DNA of 64,000 bases from Manduca sexta (taxonomy: Eukaryota > Arthropoda > Insecta > Lepidoptera > Sphingidae), in the NCBI RefSeq assembly GCF_014839805.1, contig NC_051118.1:9664391-9728390 (forward strand). The letters run 5' to 3'. The notes beneath the pieces were generated by a model, which made no database searches, was not told where the DNA came from, and saw only the letters and a list, made by a program, of their open reading frames with translations. The position numbers were made by a program, and so were the translations under genes. Of the stretch, positions 44,163-55,744 are shown one piece after another (within the stretch, counting starts at the first letter, position 1; every line of letters begins with the position of its first letter).

Positions 44163-44545
44163 ACTAGCTTTTAATTTAATCTTTAAACGGTTTTGCTCAC
44201 GTGAGAGTTTTTCCGGGATAAAAGGCCCGCTATATTTATTTATTTATTAAGGAAAAAACAGTCATACAAGAAACATTATGAGAACATTGGTGAGAAATAT
44301 CATGTTATAGACCTATAGTTCCCTATCTGAATTACATAATAAACAAATAATTTAAAGCATTGTCGAAGGTAGTTGAAAAAATACTAAGTAATTACATATA
44401 TTTCATATTATACAGGAATATATTCCAATGCTATATACCGGCCTAAAAAAATAGCGTTTTAAACTCTCTGCGTATTAAGATTAGATGGTTTATCGCGTTC
44501 AGACAGACAGTTGCGGCGGGGGGTGTATTATAATATGTGAGGATT
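44163..44545 (+). repeat. Degraded Helitron-like remnant
   Basis: It starts GACTAGCTTTTAATTTAATC and keeps TTTCCGGGATAAAAGGCCCG; the far end has GCGTTCAGACAGACAG. The middle is unrelated DNA. Confidence 0.35.
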
Positions 44546-44549
44546 TAAT

Positions 44550-44868
44550 AAAAATATCAGCCCTGTATTATATTCTGTCCCATTGCTGGGCACGGGCCTC
44601 CTCTACTACTGAGAGGGATTAGGCCTTAGTCCACCACGCTGGCCTAGTGTAGATTGGTAGACTTCACACACCCTCGAAATTCCTATTAAAAACTTCTCAG
44701 GTATGCAGATTTCCTCACGATGTTTTCCTTCACCGTTAAAGCAAGCGATAACTCACAAAGAATACACACATAATTTTAGATAAGTCATAGCTAAGCCTTT
44801 GGGATTTGAACCTGTGGACATTCGTCTCAGCAGTCCGTTCCACACCCAACTAGGCTATAACCGCTATA
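44550..44868 (-). repeat. SINE family B, full length
   Basis: An inverted copy from AAATATCAGCCCTGTATTAT to ACTAGGCTATAACCGC; it retains TTTGAACCTGTGGACATTCG. Confidence 0.65.
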
Positions 44869-45037
44869 CAGTAATTATTTATGTAAGGATTTACATATTG
44901 TAATATATAGCCGCTGAATTTGACAGCGTCTTATCTGATATCACATTTCAGAGCGTAGCTGACTTGCAGCCATTGATACGGTGTATAACAGCTTATCTCT
45001 GAGCGTCGCTGTGAAATATCTTTGTAGTACTACCGAA

Positions 45038-45039
<2 letters not shown>

Positions 45040-45076
<37 letters not shown>
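45040..45076. repeat. (TA)n microsatellite
   Basis: About 18 TA units. Confidence 0.95.
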
Positions 45077-45077
<1 letters not shown>

Positions 45078-45208
45078 CCCGATTCCTGCCAGTTTGCCTT
45101 TATGTAGAATTTAGTTGGAATCTGATTATTAATAAAACGAACGGTTCCCTTTTGGATAATTTCGTCTTTCGCCACTGCTTTGTACCTAATTCAAAGTTTA
45201 AGTGGTGT

Positions 45209-45309
45209 TAAAATTAAACTACTTTCCGGATTTTATCGCGATTTTTTATATTTTAGTTTTCTCCCGACGTTTCGAAGACTTTGCAGCCTTCATGGTCACG
45301 GGGGAGGAC
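45209..45309 (-). mobile_element. Very short Penelope-like 3' end, 12-bp target duplication
   Basis: About 100 bp with CTCCCGACGTTTCGAAGACT. TTTAAGTGGTGT occurs at 45197-45208 and 45310-45321, so the fragment inserted as it stands. Confidence 0.55.
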
Positions 45310-45609
45310 TTTAAGTGGTGTCTACTGCGTAAAAAATGCATGTAGAGTCGACTTGCTCTCATATTAAACACCTCAGTTGGTAAAGAATAGCAACTCTGTC
45401 TAGAAGTACATTAGTGTAGTACGTACTCATCTTTCAGACTCGGAAAATGAGAGATAAGATATTACGAGATTAAAATCTGAGTTTACGACTCGAGTTTAAA
45501 TTTTGAACCTTATGCCTTGTAAATTTGTTATTATGTACAAAATAGTTAGTAGCACTGCGACAGATATAAAATAAGATCCAACAATTATACAGGTTTGGTG
45601 TAATTATAT

Positions 45610-45668
45610 AGTCTCTTTTGAAGAGGCCTATGCTCAGCAACGGACTTTCAAAGGCTAAAGAAGACGAA
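45610..45668 (+). repeat. Short LINE 3' tail
   Basis: GAAGAGGCCTATGCTCAGC followed by GGACTTTCAAAGGCTAAAGA resembles RTE-type element ends. Confidence 0.3.
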
Positions 45669-45680
45669 AAATTATATAGG

Positions 45681-46578
45681 ACTAGCTTTTGCCCGCGGCT
45701 CCGCCCGCGTTATAAAGTTTTTCAGGCTAAAGTTTTCTGTTATAAAAGTAGTACTTTCCCGGGTCTCAAACTGTCTCCATACCAAATTTCATCTTAATAC
45801 GTTGGGTAGTTTTTGAGTTTAATACGTTCAGGCAGACAGATGCAGCGGGGGACTTTGTGTTATAATATATTTTTTAGAACTTTTAAGTGAAACATTCCCG
45901 TCATACATCATTGTTGCATAACTTTAACCGTTTACGCAGCGCAGGCAACGGAAGCTCTCATAATTCATAATTTTCCCCGTTTTTGCAACATGTTTCATTA
46001 CTGCTCCGCTCCTATTGAATATAGCGTGATGATATATAGCCTATAGCACTTCACGAACAAAGGGCTATCCAACGTAAATGAATTTTTCAGTTTGGACCGG
46101 TAGTTCCTGAGATTAGCCATTACTGCTCCGCTCCTATTGGGTATAGCGTGATGATATATAGCCTATAGCACTCCACGAACAAAGGGCTATCCAACGCAAA
46201 AAGAATTTTTCAGTTTGGACCGCTAGTTCCTGAGATTAGCCATTACTGCCCCGCTCCTATTGGGTATAGCGTGATGATATATAGCCTATAGCACTCCACG
46301 AACAAAGGGCTATCCAACGCAAAAATAATTTTTCAGTTTGGACCGGTAGTTCCTGAGATTAGCTATTACTGCCCCGCTCCTATTGGGTATAGCGTGATGA
46401 TATATAGCCTATAGCACTCCACGAACAAAGGGCTATCCAACGCAAAAGAATTTTTCAGTTTGGACCGGTAGTTCCTGAGATTAGCGCGTTCAAACAAACA
46501 AACAAACAAACAAACAAACAAACAAACAAACAAACAAACAAACAAACAAACTCTTCAGCTTTATATAATAGTATAGAT
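45681..46578 (+). repeat. Helitron-like repeat, family A, with four tandem units
   Basis: Same ends and body as the copy at 12731. Tandem units start at 45996, 46118, 46241 and 46364 (122-123 bp). A long (AAAC)n run fills about 46493-46553 before the shared end TATAATAGTATAGAT. Confidence 0.7.
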
Positions 46579-46637
46579 TACAAAAATACACCATTGAAAT
46601 GAAAAATTGAAATTTGATGGTAGATTATATTTTATAA

Positions 46638-46866
46638 CTACCTGGATAGCGAACATTGTACACAAGGAATTAAAACCCGCCATAGTGACCCACGTAAGTG
46701 TCGCGTTGCGGAATCAGTCTGTGTATATCCGGTTCCAACTGTAATTGTGTCGACTACCGACGGGTAATCGTGTCTCGTCAATCGATATTCTACTGGACCC
46801 CGCACTACATACCATCAGGTGTAGTGGATTTACTTCACCGTGCAAGTATAAAAAACCTTATATCTA
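46638..46866 (+). repeat. Retroposon family E
   Basis: It contains GGATAGCGAACATTGTACAC and GTCGACTACCGACGGGTAAT. Confidence 0.5.
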
Positions 46867-47129
46867 CTATAAAAAACTGACGTTTAATAAAATAGTTGAA
46901 ACATGAGCCTTATCTCGTAGTATATCTATGTGTATACCGAATACCGACCGTTACCGTTCTGTATCGGCCCCGTATTGCCCCGTAAACCAGTCAGCTCGTG
47001 AGCGCGATAGAATAATGGCGGTGGGGCCATCAAGTACGGTACCGAACGTCTAAATGCTGTCTCGATTTTTCAGAGCTTGTGAGAATCGCGCGAGATCTCA
47101 TACATAGTTGATAGCCTTAATCTCATACA

Positions 47130-47367
47130 TTACAGATTAAAAAACCCAAGAATACAAACCTCTGATTTTTCTAAAATTTTGTGTGTATTCTCTATGAATT
47201 ATAGCTTGCTTTAATGGTTAAGGAAATCATCATGAGGAAGCCTGCATACCTAAGAAGTTCTCTATAGGAATTTTGAGGATGTGAGAAGTCTACCAACCCA
47301 CACTACAGCGTGGTGGACTAAGGCCTAATCTCCTTCAGTAGAAGAGGATGCCCATGCCCAGCAGTGG
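47130..47367 (+). repeat. SINE family B, both ends eroded
   Basis: It contains ACCCAAGAATACAAACCTCT, TAGGAATTTTGAGGATGTG and GCCCATGCCCAGCAGTGG, directly followed by a family D copy. Confidence 0.5.
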
Positions 47368-47401
47368 CAAACCGTTGATCTGATGGTAGGCAATGATTTT
47401 A

Positions 47402-47715
47402 TTGGTGGTAGGCCTCTCATATGTGAGAGTCCACCTGGGTAGGTACCACAGCAATATCTATTTCTGCCGCCAGGCAACAGTGTGTAGTCATTGTTGTGTT
47501 CCGGTTTGAATGATATTGTAGCCAATGTAACTACGGGACATAATGAGACTTAACATCTCACCTCGCAGGATGGCGAGCGCAGTGAAATACCAAACAATAA
47601 ACAATATTTTGTATTTCAAGGTGTTCGATGGTGTTTCTACTGTTTATGAGCGGTTGTATCGCTTACTATCAGGCGAACGGCAAGCTCGTCTCGTCATTCA
47701 CAGCAATAAAAAATT
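47402..47715 (+). repeat. Retroposon family D
   Basis: A sense copy: GGCCTCTCATATGTGAGAGT to TTCACAGCAATAAAAAATTA. Confidence 0.6.
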
Positions 47716-47719
47716 ATTG

Positions 47720-48506
47720 CCCATAACACAAAACTAATATAATCTATGATTCCCTGATACTTTCATGGCCCACAGACGACGTTAAGGTGACAATAGCGAG
47801 GGATGTCAAATGACGCTGTAATGCTGAACCACCACAATGGGAAGGCTAGCGGGAGGAGCGGGGTTGCAGGGGCGGAGGGGACTGCCGGTACACTCCTCAA
47901 GTTTTTTTATAGTCAACGAAGCTTGAATCGTACTAAATTATTGAAAGAAACTGGTTTAAATTAACTCTGCAAGTAGGTTTCAAAAAAATGTGAAAGGAAA
48001 ATTAAAGAATAAAATAATGATTGCAATATTCTTGTAATACTTTTTTAAATTGATGCTCTTTACAATTAATTGATTTATAATATTTTTATTTTCGTTTAAC
48101 AATTTTCATGTATCAGTACAGCACAGTTGCTTCAAAAAATGACTAAACCAATCAACTGTTATTCGTTAACAATTCTTAAATAGATAGAATTTCCTCCCTA
48201 TTTCTTAAAAAATAAAAACCTTTCAGTCTTGTTAAAAACCTATTAATAGCCTCCCCATAAATAATTGTCATTCGCAGAACAATCAGAACTGGAATAAATA
48301 AAAAGGGTTTACACAATCGGGCACGTGACCCCCCCTTCCACCCCGCACGCCCCGTCGCTCTTACCCTAAAGGGTGTAAATAAGATTGTGAAGAAAATACT
48401 TTTACTACCATTTGTTTTAATAGGGACATTTTTGTACATATAGTACTTTTGTTTATTTATGGAATTATTGTTTAGATTAAAATATATTTTATAGGAAGAT
48501 TAGTGA
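47720..48506. other. AT-rich DNA, nothing recognised
   Basis: There is one GC-rich patch at 47840-47900 but no coding frame. Confidence 0.3.
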
Positions 48507-48722
48507 TTGCCTGCAGCTACGGCCTGCGCGGTATGGCGGCGCTCTGAGGTCCTAGGTTCGAATCCCGGGTCGGGCAAAGTAATATGTGGGTTTTTCTTTC
48601 GCCCGGAATCTGGAATGTTTGCCCGATATGGCGATAGGCTCGCTATCTATCATATCATGAGATAGAATACAGCGAAAAGTGGAATAAATGCGTGATGATG
48701 TGTGTGTGTGTGTGCGTGTGTG
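48507..48722 (+). repeat. SINE family C with (TG)n end
   Basis: It contains GGTTCGAATCCCGGGTCGGG and GATATGGCGATAGGCTCGC; it ends in ATGATG followed by a (TG)n run at about 48699-48722. Confidence 0.6.
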
Positions 48723-49469
48723 TTTACGAATTTGTGTACAGGATTTATAGGCAAAATTTACATACTCATTCAAAACTCGACCCAATGGATTTCTGTAGTA
48801 GAGTCTAGATTGGTTCCTCGGCACGTTCAGCACATCGCTCTTATCTCAAACGGTTATACGACGGGCGGTTACAACTAATAACTTGCTAGGGTGAGGTTTT
48901 TTACAATTGTAAGATTTATTTGCAGTTCGGTAAGGTTTAAATTAATTCTACATTTAAGAAAGATCTCCGCATTAATATTTTTTCATTATTTTCATGTTTA
49001 AAATTCTAATTATTAAGGTAAATAATAATAATATTAACAAAATAAAATAAAGTTTTTAAAAATTTTAAGCTCGAAATTTACCCATATTTTAACTAATTGC
49101 ATTTTATTTTAAGATGACGATACTGCGAATTTTGTGATTAATTAAATAGAAATGTTTTATAAAATCTTCATTAATATGCTACAATATTAAAGTAAGTACT
49201 TTATTTACTTACCTTTTGGCTGCTAAGTGCTCGGCGCGAAGACTATTAGTAAATAATTTCTCAAATATCTCCAAAACTTACCTAAAAAGAAAAATGATAT
49301 TTAAAAAAGTAATTCTAAATGATTACAACCGAAGCGTGCAACAACAAAGCTTGTGGTTAATGTTTGAAATTGGAAAATTGCATCCGCCATATTGACCTAT
49401 GACGTCATCTATTGTAGGGTTGTCGAATTGGGGAGTAATTATTGGAGTGTATTTTTTTGCAAGACCTTC

Positions 49470-49575
49470 TGTTAAGATGTCGCCTTCTATCACATCATTG
49501 AACGGAATACACGCGGCGATATGCGCTAGGTGATCCTCTGCCTATCCCTTTGACATTCAAGGCGTGAGTATATGA
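49470..49575 (+). repeat. SINE family C 3' fragment
   Basis: It contains CGCCTTCTATCACATCATTG and CCTCTGCCTATCCCTTTG. Confidence 0.4.
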
Positions 49576-49854
49576 TATATTGATATCTCATTGAGGTGCC
49601 ATTCGTGTTGTAATCGTACAAGAAAATATTAACGCCTGTACGGGGCTTTACCAATTTTTATAATGACTTTTTATGTTTAAGCGAATGTTAGATAACGAAA
49701 TAAAATTCGTTTTAGAATTTTATATATATCTCTCAAATTTTATATTTTAATTTGGAAGAAATTTAAAATATAAAAACCGCGAAAATATTCTGAAATCCAT
49801 TTTTATTTCTGTATAGAAATAATGCTTATTAATTTATGCTAGTATTATCAATTA

Positions 49855-50053
49855 CACGCGGCTTCGCCCACGTGAAGGAGTTTTCCGGGATAAAGGTCCC
49901 GCTATATATTTCCCGGGATAGAAAATAGCCTATAACCTTCCCAGAGTCTTAAAATATCTCCATACCAAATTTCATAAAAATCCGTTCAGTATTTTTTGAG
50001 AAAAACAATAACATACAGACAGAAAAGGGGACTTTGTTTTATATGTATAGATT
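49855..50053 (+). repeat. Short Helitron-like repeat
   Basis: It contains ACGCGGCTTCGCCCACGTG, ATAAAGGTCCCGCTATATA and CATACCAAATTTCATAAA, and ends TTTTATATGTATAGAT. Confidence 0.5.
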
Positions 50054-50291
50054 TTGAAATTTCATATCACAGTAATAGTCGTTGTAGAGAACAAGTTGTT
50101 TATTAAAACAATATCAAATATGATGTATGTAAAATGTAGTTTGTGTTTGGAATTGTTTGAAAGTCGGCGCGCACGTCTCCGTTCTTATTGAAACAAATAA
50201 ACTTGGTCCTATTTTCATTTGTAGTATCACGGCATTCCGTTTTTAGGGGAGACGGTTGTATACTGGGTCATTTTGACATTGTATATACAAC

Positions 50292-50570
50292 TAGCTGACC
50301 CGACAGACGTTGACCCGTCTTAACTATGAATTTGCAGCGCGCATTCTGTCAATCGCTGACAGTTATTTCAAACAATTGACAGTCATGTAAAATTAATATT
50401 TTCGTTTAGTTTTATAAATTTTCTAATTTTCCCGCGCAATTTTTTGAATTTTTTTTTCATAAGAACCTTCTCCTGACAATAACAAACGCAACAAAAAAAA
50501 TAGTGAAATCAGTCCAGCCGTTCACGTTTGATGGCGTGACCAAGGGAAATAGGGATTCATTTTTATATAT
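50292..50570 (+). repeat. Helitron-like repeat (ACTAGCTGACCCGACAGACG type), interrupted by the Copia element
   Basis: The head is ACTAGCTGACCCGACAGACG and the body includes CAGTCCAGCCGTTCACG. It stops in TTTTTATATAT where the Copia LTR begins. The TA-rich tail resumes after 55056. Confidence 0.5.
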
Positions 50571-50748
50571 TGTTGTAAATATGGTATATGTTCTTAGTAA
50601 TTAAATAAAGTTAGTAAAAAGATGTTATTGACATGAGTGTTTATTTCGGACTAAAAGGGAAGTAACTATGGCAAACAAAATACAATTAGTTCTAAAAATA
50701 GAACATATAAAAAATAATAAGTCACGACGAAGGTTACAATCTCCAACA
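50571..50748 (-). repeat. Copia 3' LTR
   Basis: It runs TGTTGTAAAT...CTCCAACA on the plus strand, 178 bp. Next to it inside the element the minus strand reads AAGGGCGGC, a polypurine-tract-like sequence. Confidence 0.88.
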
Positions 50749-50794
50749 GCCGCCCTTAATCGCAGTTGTGACAGAAACAAAACAAATAAAATAA

Positions 50795-51178
50795 TTAAGT
50801 TTCTAAACCTAAGTTAACTACACATCGTTTGTGTGCTAGAGGTCCGAGGGCCTTCGTTAGTACATCAGCAGGCATATCGTTACTTTTTATATATTCTAAC
50901 TTAACAATATTATTAGATACCTTTTCCCTAATAAAGTGAAACCTAGTATCTATATGCTTCGTCCTGCTGTGGTGTACAGGATTTCGAACAAGATTAATGG
51001 CACTTTGGCTGTCAGAAGCTAAGTTAACTGAACAAAGTATACCTGTTATCTCGTATATAAACCGACGTAAGTAACACGCTTCCTTCGTGGCAGACGCTGA
51101 TGCCATATATTCTGACTCGGCCGAACTTAACGCAACAGTAGGTTGCTTCTTGGATTCCCCATGATACTGGACCTCCAC
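50795..51178 (-). pseudogene. Copia RNase H (frame piece 7)
   Basis: It contains QPTVALSSAESEYMA, the DSQSAINL strand, HIDTRFHFIREKV and NDMPADVLTKAL, the complete C-terminal RNase H signature, ending close to the 3' LTR. Confidence 0.85.
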
Positions 51179-51478
51179 TTAACTTGTAAACATAACCGGT
51201 GTATGACCTTCTGTCGATTGGACAGTTTGCCCAGTCTGCGTCACAAAACCCTTTAAAGGTTCTCTATTCTTCCTGTAAACCAATGAATAGTTTAGGGTAC
51301 CTTTTAGGTATTGCAGAATCCTTTTAGCAGCATTCCAGTGTTCTTTAGTAAAACACGTATTAAATTGACTTAAATAGCTCGTGGCGTAAGCGATGTCTGG
51401 TCGTGTGTTTACCGCTAGATACATGAGGCATCCTATTAAGTTTTGATAAGGATAAGACTCACCGACTTGACCATCCAT
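51179..51478 (-). pseudogene. Copia reverse transcriptase C-terminus and connection (frame piece 6)
   Basis: It contains YPYQNLIGCLMYLAVNTRPD and WNAAKRILQYLKGT. A further slip follows at EPLKGF, so the last part is out of frame. Confidence 0.8.
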
Positions 51479-51693
51479 TCTTTTTCCATATTCTTTTTAA
51501 TTAATGGAGTATCCACGGCCTTACAATCCTTCATATTAAATTTTTCTAATATAGAAAGAATATAATTTCGCTGCTTCAACCTTATACTCTCGGAATCACT
51601 TTCAACTTGTAGTCCCAAATAACATTTCAATATTCCGAGATCTTTTAATGAAAAATATTTCGACAAATCATTCTTGACAGTGTCAAATGTCAA
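51436..51693 (-). pseudogene. Copia reverse transcriptase (frame piece 5)
   Basis: It contains FSLKDLGILKCYLGLQV and LEKFNMKDCKAVDTPL. The VDD catalytic motif lies just upstream, at about 51710-51730, in the same frame. Confidence 0.8.
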
Positions 51694-51823
51694 ATCAGAA
51701 TTAAAGAAGACTATTATGTCATCAACAAAGATTCCTAATATTACAAGTTCTTTACCAAAAGTTTAGTATACACACAAGGTTCGGAAGGAGTTCCTATGAA
51801 ACCTATTTTAGAAAGCGTTTCAT

Positions 51824-52054
51824 TTAACTTTTATTCCAAGCTCGCGGTGCCTGTTTAAGACCGTAAAGAGATTTCTTCAATAAACAAACTTTGTTTTCTT
51901 TACCCTTTTCAATAAAACCAAGAGGTTGCTCCATGAAAACTTCTTCTTCTAAATCTCCGTTAAGGAAAGCTGTATCGACATCTAAGTGCTTCATTCTCAA
52001 CTTCATATCTGCAGCTATCGCAAACAACGTGCGGAGGGAAGAATGACGAATCAC
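51824..52054 (-). pseudogene. Copia reverse transcriptase (frame piece 4)
   Basis: It contains RTLFAIAADMKLRMKHLDVD, TAFLNGDLEEEVFMEQP and SLYGLKQAPRAW, the central RT motifs; LDVDTAFLNG holds the first catalytic Asp. Confidence 0.85.
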
Positions 52055-52077
52055 TGGTGCGAACGTCTCGTTGTAGT

Positions 52078-52614
52078 CTACACTTTCAACTTGATGAAAA
52101 CCTTTGACGACGAGTCTCGCTTTATACTTGATAATATTACCATAAGCATCCCTTTTAATTTTGTAAATCCATTTACATGGTATAACCTTTTGTTAGGTCT
52201 ATCTACTAAATTCCATGTATGGAGTTTCCTTAAGGAACTATACTCATCAACCATAGCATGTTGCCACTTATCAGCATCATCGGCATGAGTAGCTTCGTAA
52301 TATGTCGTAGGTTCATTAGAATCTACCATTGACGTCTTGTAAGCTTTATAAAAATTTGTTGGTTTTCTGTCTCTGGAAGGGTATCTGCGCTCAGGGTGCG
52401 ATTCCTGTTCCAAATTCGCTGTCTCTTCTTCCACACTAGGCATCCTTAAGTCACTGAGAGACTCTCGCTCTTCCAGAGTCACTGACTCTTTTGCACTTTC
52501 TAGATTTACTGGTAAAGTTGCTTCAGCCGCCGGGCTGATACTCTCATCACAGTCATAGAATTGACAGTCATGATCAAACTCAGACTCAATCTCTTTTTGC
52601 TCATCAAATAACAA
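52078..52614 (-). pseudogene. Copia linker and start of reverse transcriptase (frame piece 3)
   Basis: An acidic linker, then RRYPSRDRKPTNFYKAY and WQHAMVDEYSSLRKLHTWNL, the usual entry to the Copia RT domain. The frame slips after VDRPNK, so the rest of this piece is out of frame. Confidence 0.8.
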
Positions 52615-52655
52615 TATAGATTCTGACTGTGCGACAGACTCAGATTGCTTCTGCT

Positions 52656-53354
52656 TTAGCGCTGTAAAGCAATTTTCAAAAAGGTTGCATCTCTGGATAT
52701 AATAACTTTTCGTGGGTTAGCAGGGTCCCTAAAAATATAAGTGCCTGGATTTTCAGAATAACCGACGAAAATTGCTTCCTGTGCCTTGACATCTAATTTC
52801 TTCCTGTGACACGAAGGTATATGGACTAGAGCTCTACAACCAAATACTTTTAGATGGCTAAGATCACCTTTTCGTCCATACCATTTGTCATAAGGAATTT
52901 GTCCACCTAAGGCTCGATGAGGAGACCTATTCTTAAGGTAAATGGCAACTTGGAATGCATCTTTCCAGAATGCTTTCGGTAGTGAACTTTCAGCTAGCAA
53001 CGTTCTTGCCTTTTCTGTAACCGAACGATGGGTGCGTTCCGCTACTCCAACTTGCTGAGGACTATAAGGCGTCGTTGTTTGATGTTCTATACCTTTTGAA
53101 GCAAGATAATCAACAAACTCTTTATTCACGAACTCCTTACCTCCATCAGTCCTAATTGCTTTAATTGTTTTATCTAACTGATTTTCAACAAAACATTGAA
53201 ACACACAAAATATATCTTTGACTTCTGTTTTAGAAGAAATAAAATAAGCAAACACTTTTCGCGTATAATCGTCTACTATTGTCAACATATATCTATTTCC
53301 TTGAAAAGAAGTTGTAGACACCGGTCCCATCAAATCCATATGGATCAGTTCCAA
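52656..53354 (-). pseudogene. Copia integrase core (frame piece 2)
   Basis: The DDE core is visible: MDLMGP, RTDGGKEF and SPQQVGVAERTHRS carry the three acidic residues, followed by KVFGCRALVHIP and the EAIFVGYS segment. It starts and ends at single-base shifts. Confidence 0.85.
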
Positions 53355-54769
53355 AGGGAAGTAGCCCTATTAAACGCTAACCTTTTGAAAGGTTTTCTTG
53401 CTTGTTTACCTTCCACGCAAGCGATACAACTAGTTTTATCTACTCCTGTATACTTTATACCTACCTTGTGATTTTTCAGTTGGTTCATGCCTATACGACA
53501 CAAATGTCCTAACCTCTTATGCCAAATTTGATAACTATCCTGACAGCCAGAGTGCACATCTTGTGTCAAAAAATTATCCGCCACATTCTCGGAAACATTT
53601 ACAGTACCATCTAAAACGTACAGTCCACCACAGGGCGAGGCATGAGCAACAGATTCACCTGTAAAATTAAAAGTATCAGATTTATAAAAGTTACATCCAT
53701 TTTTATCAAAAACACAAATAAAACCCTTTTCAACAGTTTTATATACAGATAACAAACTAGCTTTCAAATCTGGTATATAAGCAACATCACTAATATTGTT
53801 GACCACGTTCTCGGGCGTGTTTATTGAAATATTTCCAATTCCGCAGCACTTAATCTGTTCTCCATTTGCGACAGTAACAGTACCTTGATTCTGTATCGAG
53901 ATATTCTGAAACCAGTCCCGTCTAGAAGTCATGTGTCTAGTACAACCTGAATCTACATAAATTATGTCCTTTCTTGGGTTTCCAGAAGTATTAAGACTTG
54001 TAAATATCGTATCATTGGTATTTACCGCATTGCCTTTCTCCTTCTTGTTTCTCTGTGGACAGTCTGGTCTCTTATGTCCAGGTGTCTTGCACTCATAACA
54101 AACTATATTCTTCTTCATTGACTTAGGCTTCTTCTTCGCATGAAAGACAGAGTCTAATGATGTAGCCACATCTTTGGACATTTCATTAAGCAGTTTTGTT
54201 TTCACCAACTCTGTAGTCACGTCTACATTGCAATTTTCTAAAGCCATAATGAGAGGTTCATACCTTGGAGTTAGACCTCCCAAAAGTATTGCAGCAATAG
54301 ACTTGTCCTCTATGACTACATCAATATCCGCAAGATCCTGTGCGGTTGACATAACTGCGTTAATATATAGTTCAATATTTTTGAACTCTGATAGACTCAA
54401 CCTGTACAGTCTACGCTCCAAAAATAATCTTCGTCCTATTCCCTTATCTTCAAAGGCTTTTTGCAAACAAGTCCATGCCTCAGATGCAGTTTTCGCACAT
54501 CTTATATGGGTTATCGCTGCACCTTCTACTGATAAGCATATCTTTGCTAATGCCTTTGCGTCTTTGCGTACCTTTGTAGAGGCAGGGGTTGTGTCTCCAT
54601 TTGGGTATCCACCGATTGTTTCCCACAGATCCTCATGCATAAGGTAATTGCGCATCTTAAATTTCCATGTAGGATATCCATCTTTATTCCTCAAACATGA
54701 AAATGTAAAAGATGAGCTCGACGACGGGGAATTTTTCACACTCGAAACATCTCCAGATTCATGTGACAT
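53345..54769 (-). pseudogene. Copia Gag, protease and integrase N-terminus (frame piece 1)
   Basis: The 474-aa piece starts MSHESGDVSSVKN. It contains the UBN2-type gag region (about 40-190), a CCHC knuckle (CYECKTPGHKRPDC, near 224), an aspartic protease site (VDSGCTRHM, near 272) and the integrase zinc motif (WHKRLGHL ... CIAC, near 415-450). It ends by a frame change just before the integrase core. Confidence 0.85.
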
Positions 54770-54880
54770 TTTCAGACTATTACTATTTCCTAGTCACACA
54801 AAAAATAAAAAATATACAACTTTATTTTACCAAATAACGTGAAAAAAGAAACTAAGAACTAAGCGTTCGTGCTGATAACG

Positions 54881-55051
54881 TGTTGTAAATATGGTATATG
54901 TTCTTAGTAATTAAATAAAGTTAGTAAAAAGATGTTATTGACATGAGTGTTTATTTCGGACTAAAAGGGAAGTAACTATGGCAAACAAAATACAATTAGT
55001 TCTAAAAATAGAACATATATAAAATAATAAGTCACGACGAATGTTACAATC

Positions 55052-55056
<5 letters not shown>
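54881..55056 (-). repeat. Copia 5' LTR
   Basis: It matches the other LTR; its outer edge ends CTCCAA and merges into (TA)n, so the last CA is lost or absorbed. On the inner side the minus strand starts CGTTATCAGCACGAACGC, in the place of the primer binding site. Confidence 0.88.

Positions 55057-55134
<78 letters not shown>
55055..55134. repeat. (TA)n microsatellite after the Copia 5' LTR
   Basis: About 39 uninterrupted TA units. Confidence 0.95.
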
Positions 55135-55136
<2 letters not shown>

Positions 55137-55264
55137 ATTTAATACATTAAATCTATTAGAAGGAAAATTAATAGGATAGGAAAAAAACAGGAAATTTCAA
55201 ATAATCCGGAAAAATACTTAATGGGGGAAATATGATTTATTGTGTTCATTCACGTGTTTACGCG

Positions 55265-55578
55265 ATGTTAAACATTGAAATAAAACTATTTTACGGGTTT
55301 TATTGCGGTTAACTTTATTATTATTTTCGAACTACATTTTAAAAGACTGGCAGCCTCAATACACTGTAAGCTCATTCTGCGTAGATCAGACAGTCAATAG
55401 CTAAAACAATTTAAAAAATATATAATTGTAAAATTTAGGTAGATATTGTAACTTTAAGCTATTGGACGACCAACACCATAGTCCGCCCCGTTATCATGAA
55501 AACTGCAGTCTTCGAAACATCAGGAGAAAATAATGATATAAATAACCACAATAAAATTCTGAAAATAGTTTTATTTTA
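55265..55578. mobile_element. Penelope-like copy with inverted termini
   Basis: AAAACTATTTTACGGGTTTT at the left is mirrored by AAAATTCTGAAAATAGTTTT at the right. The core has GCGTAGATCAGACAG and AAACTGCAGTCTTCGAAACA. Confidence 0.45.
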
Positions 55579-55599
55579 ACTTATTTTCTTTTCTAATAT

Positions 55600-55738
55600 A
55601 ATTTTAACCAACATAAAAACATTTTTGCAACATACATAAAACCCGTGACCACGAAGGCTGCCAACTCTTCGAAACGTAGGGAGAAAACTAAAATATTAAA
55701 ACCGCATTAAAATCCGAAAAATAGTTTAATTTTAACAT
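55600..55738 (+). mobile_element. Penelope-like 3' fragment
   Basis: GTGACCACGAAGGCTGCC, TCTTCGAAACGTAGGGAG and AAAATCCGAAAAATAG are the inverse of the 45209 copy. Confidence 0.45.
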
Positions 55739-55744
55739 AAATAA

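Larger units (their letters stand above)
50571..55056 (-). mobile_element. Copia (Ty1-like) LTR retrotransposon, frameshifted
   Basis: About 4.5 kb on the minus strand. The LTRs (50571-50748 and 54881-55056) start TGTTGTAAATATGG on the plus strand and differ at about two sites. Gene order on the minus strand is gag, protease, integrase, reverse transcriptase, RNase H, the Copia order. The single frame is broken into at least seven pieces by small indels. The element is inserted in a TA-rich stretch of a Helitron-like repeat, and a (TA)n tract follows. Confidence 0.9.

Noticed and set aside
45213..45310. Penelope-like 3' piece first taken as a host regulatory palindrome
   Set aside because: The same sequence recurs at five or more places with target duplications, so it is a mobile element.
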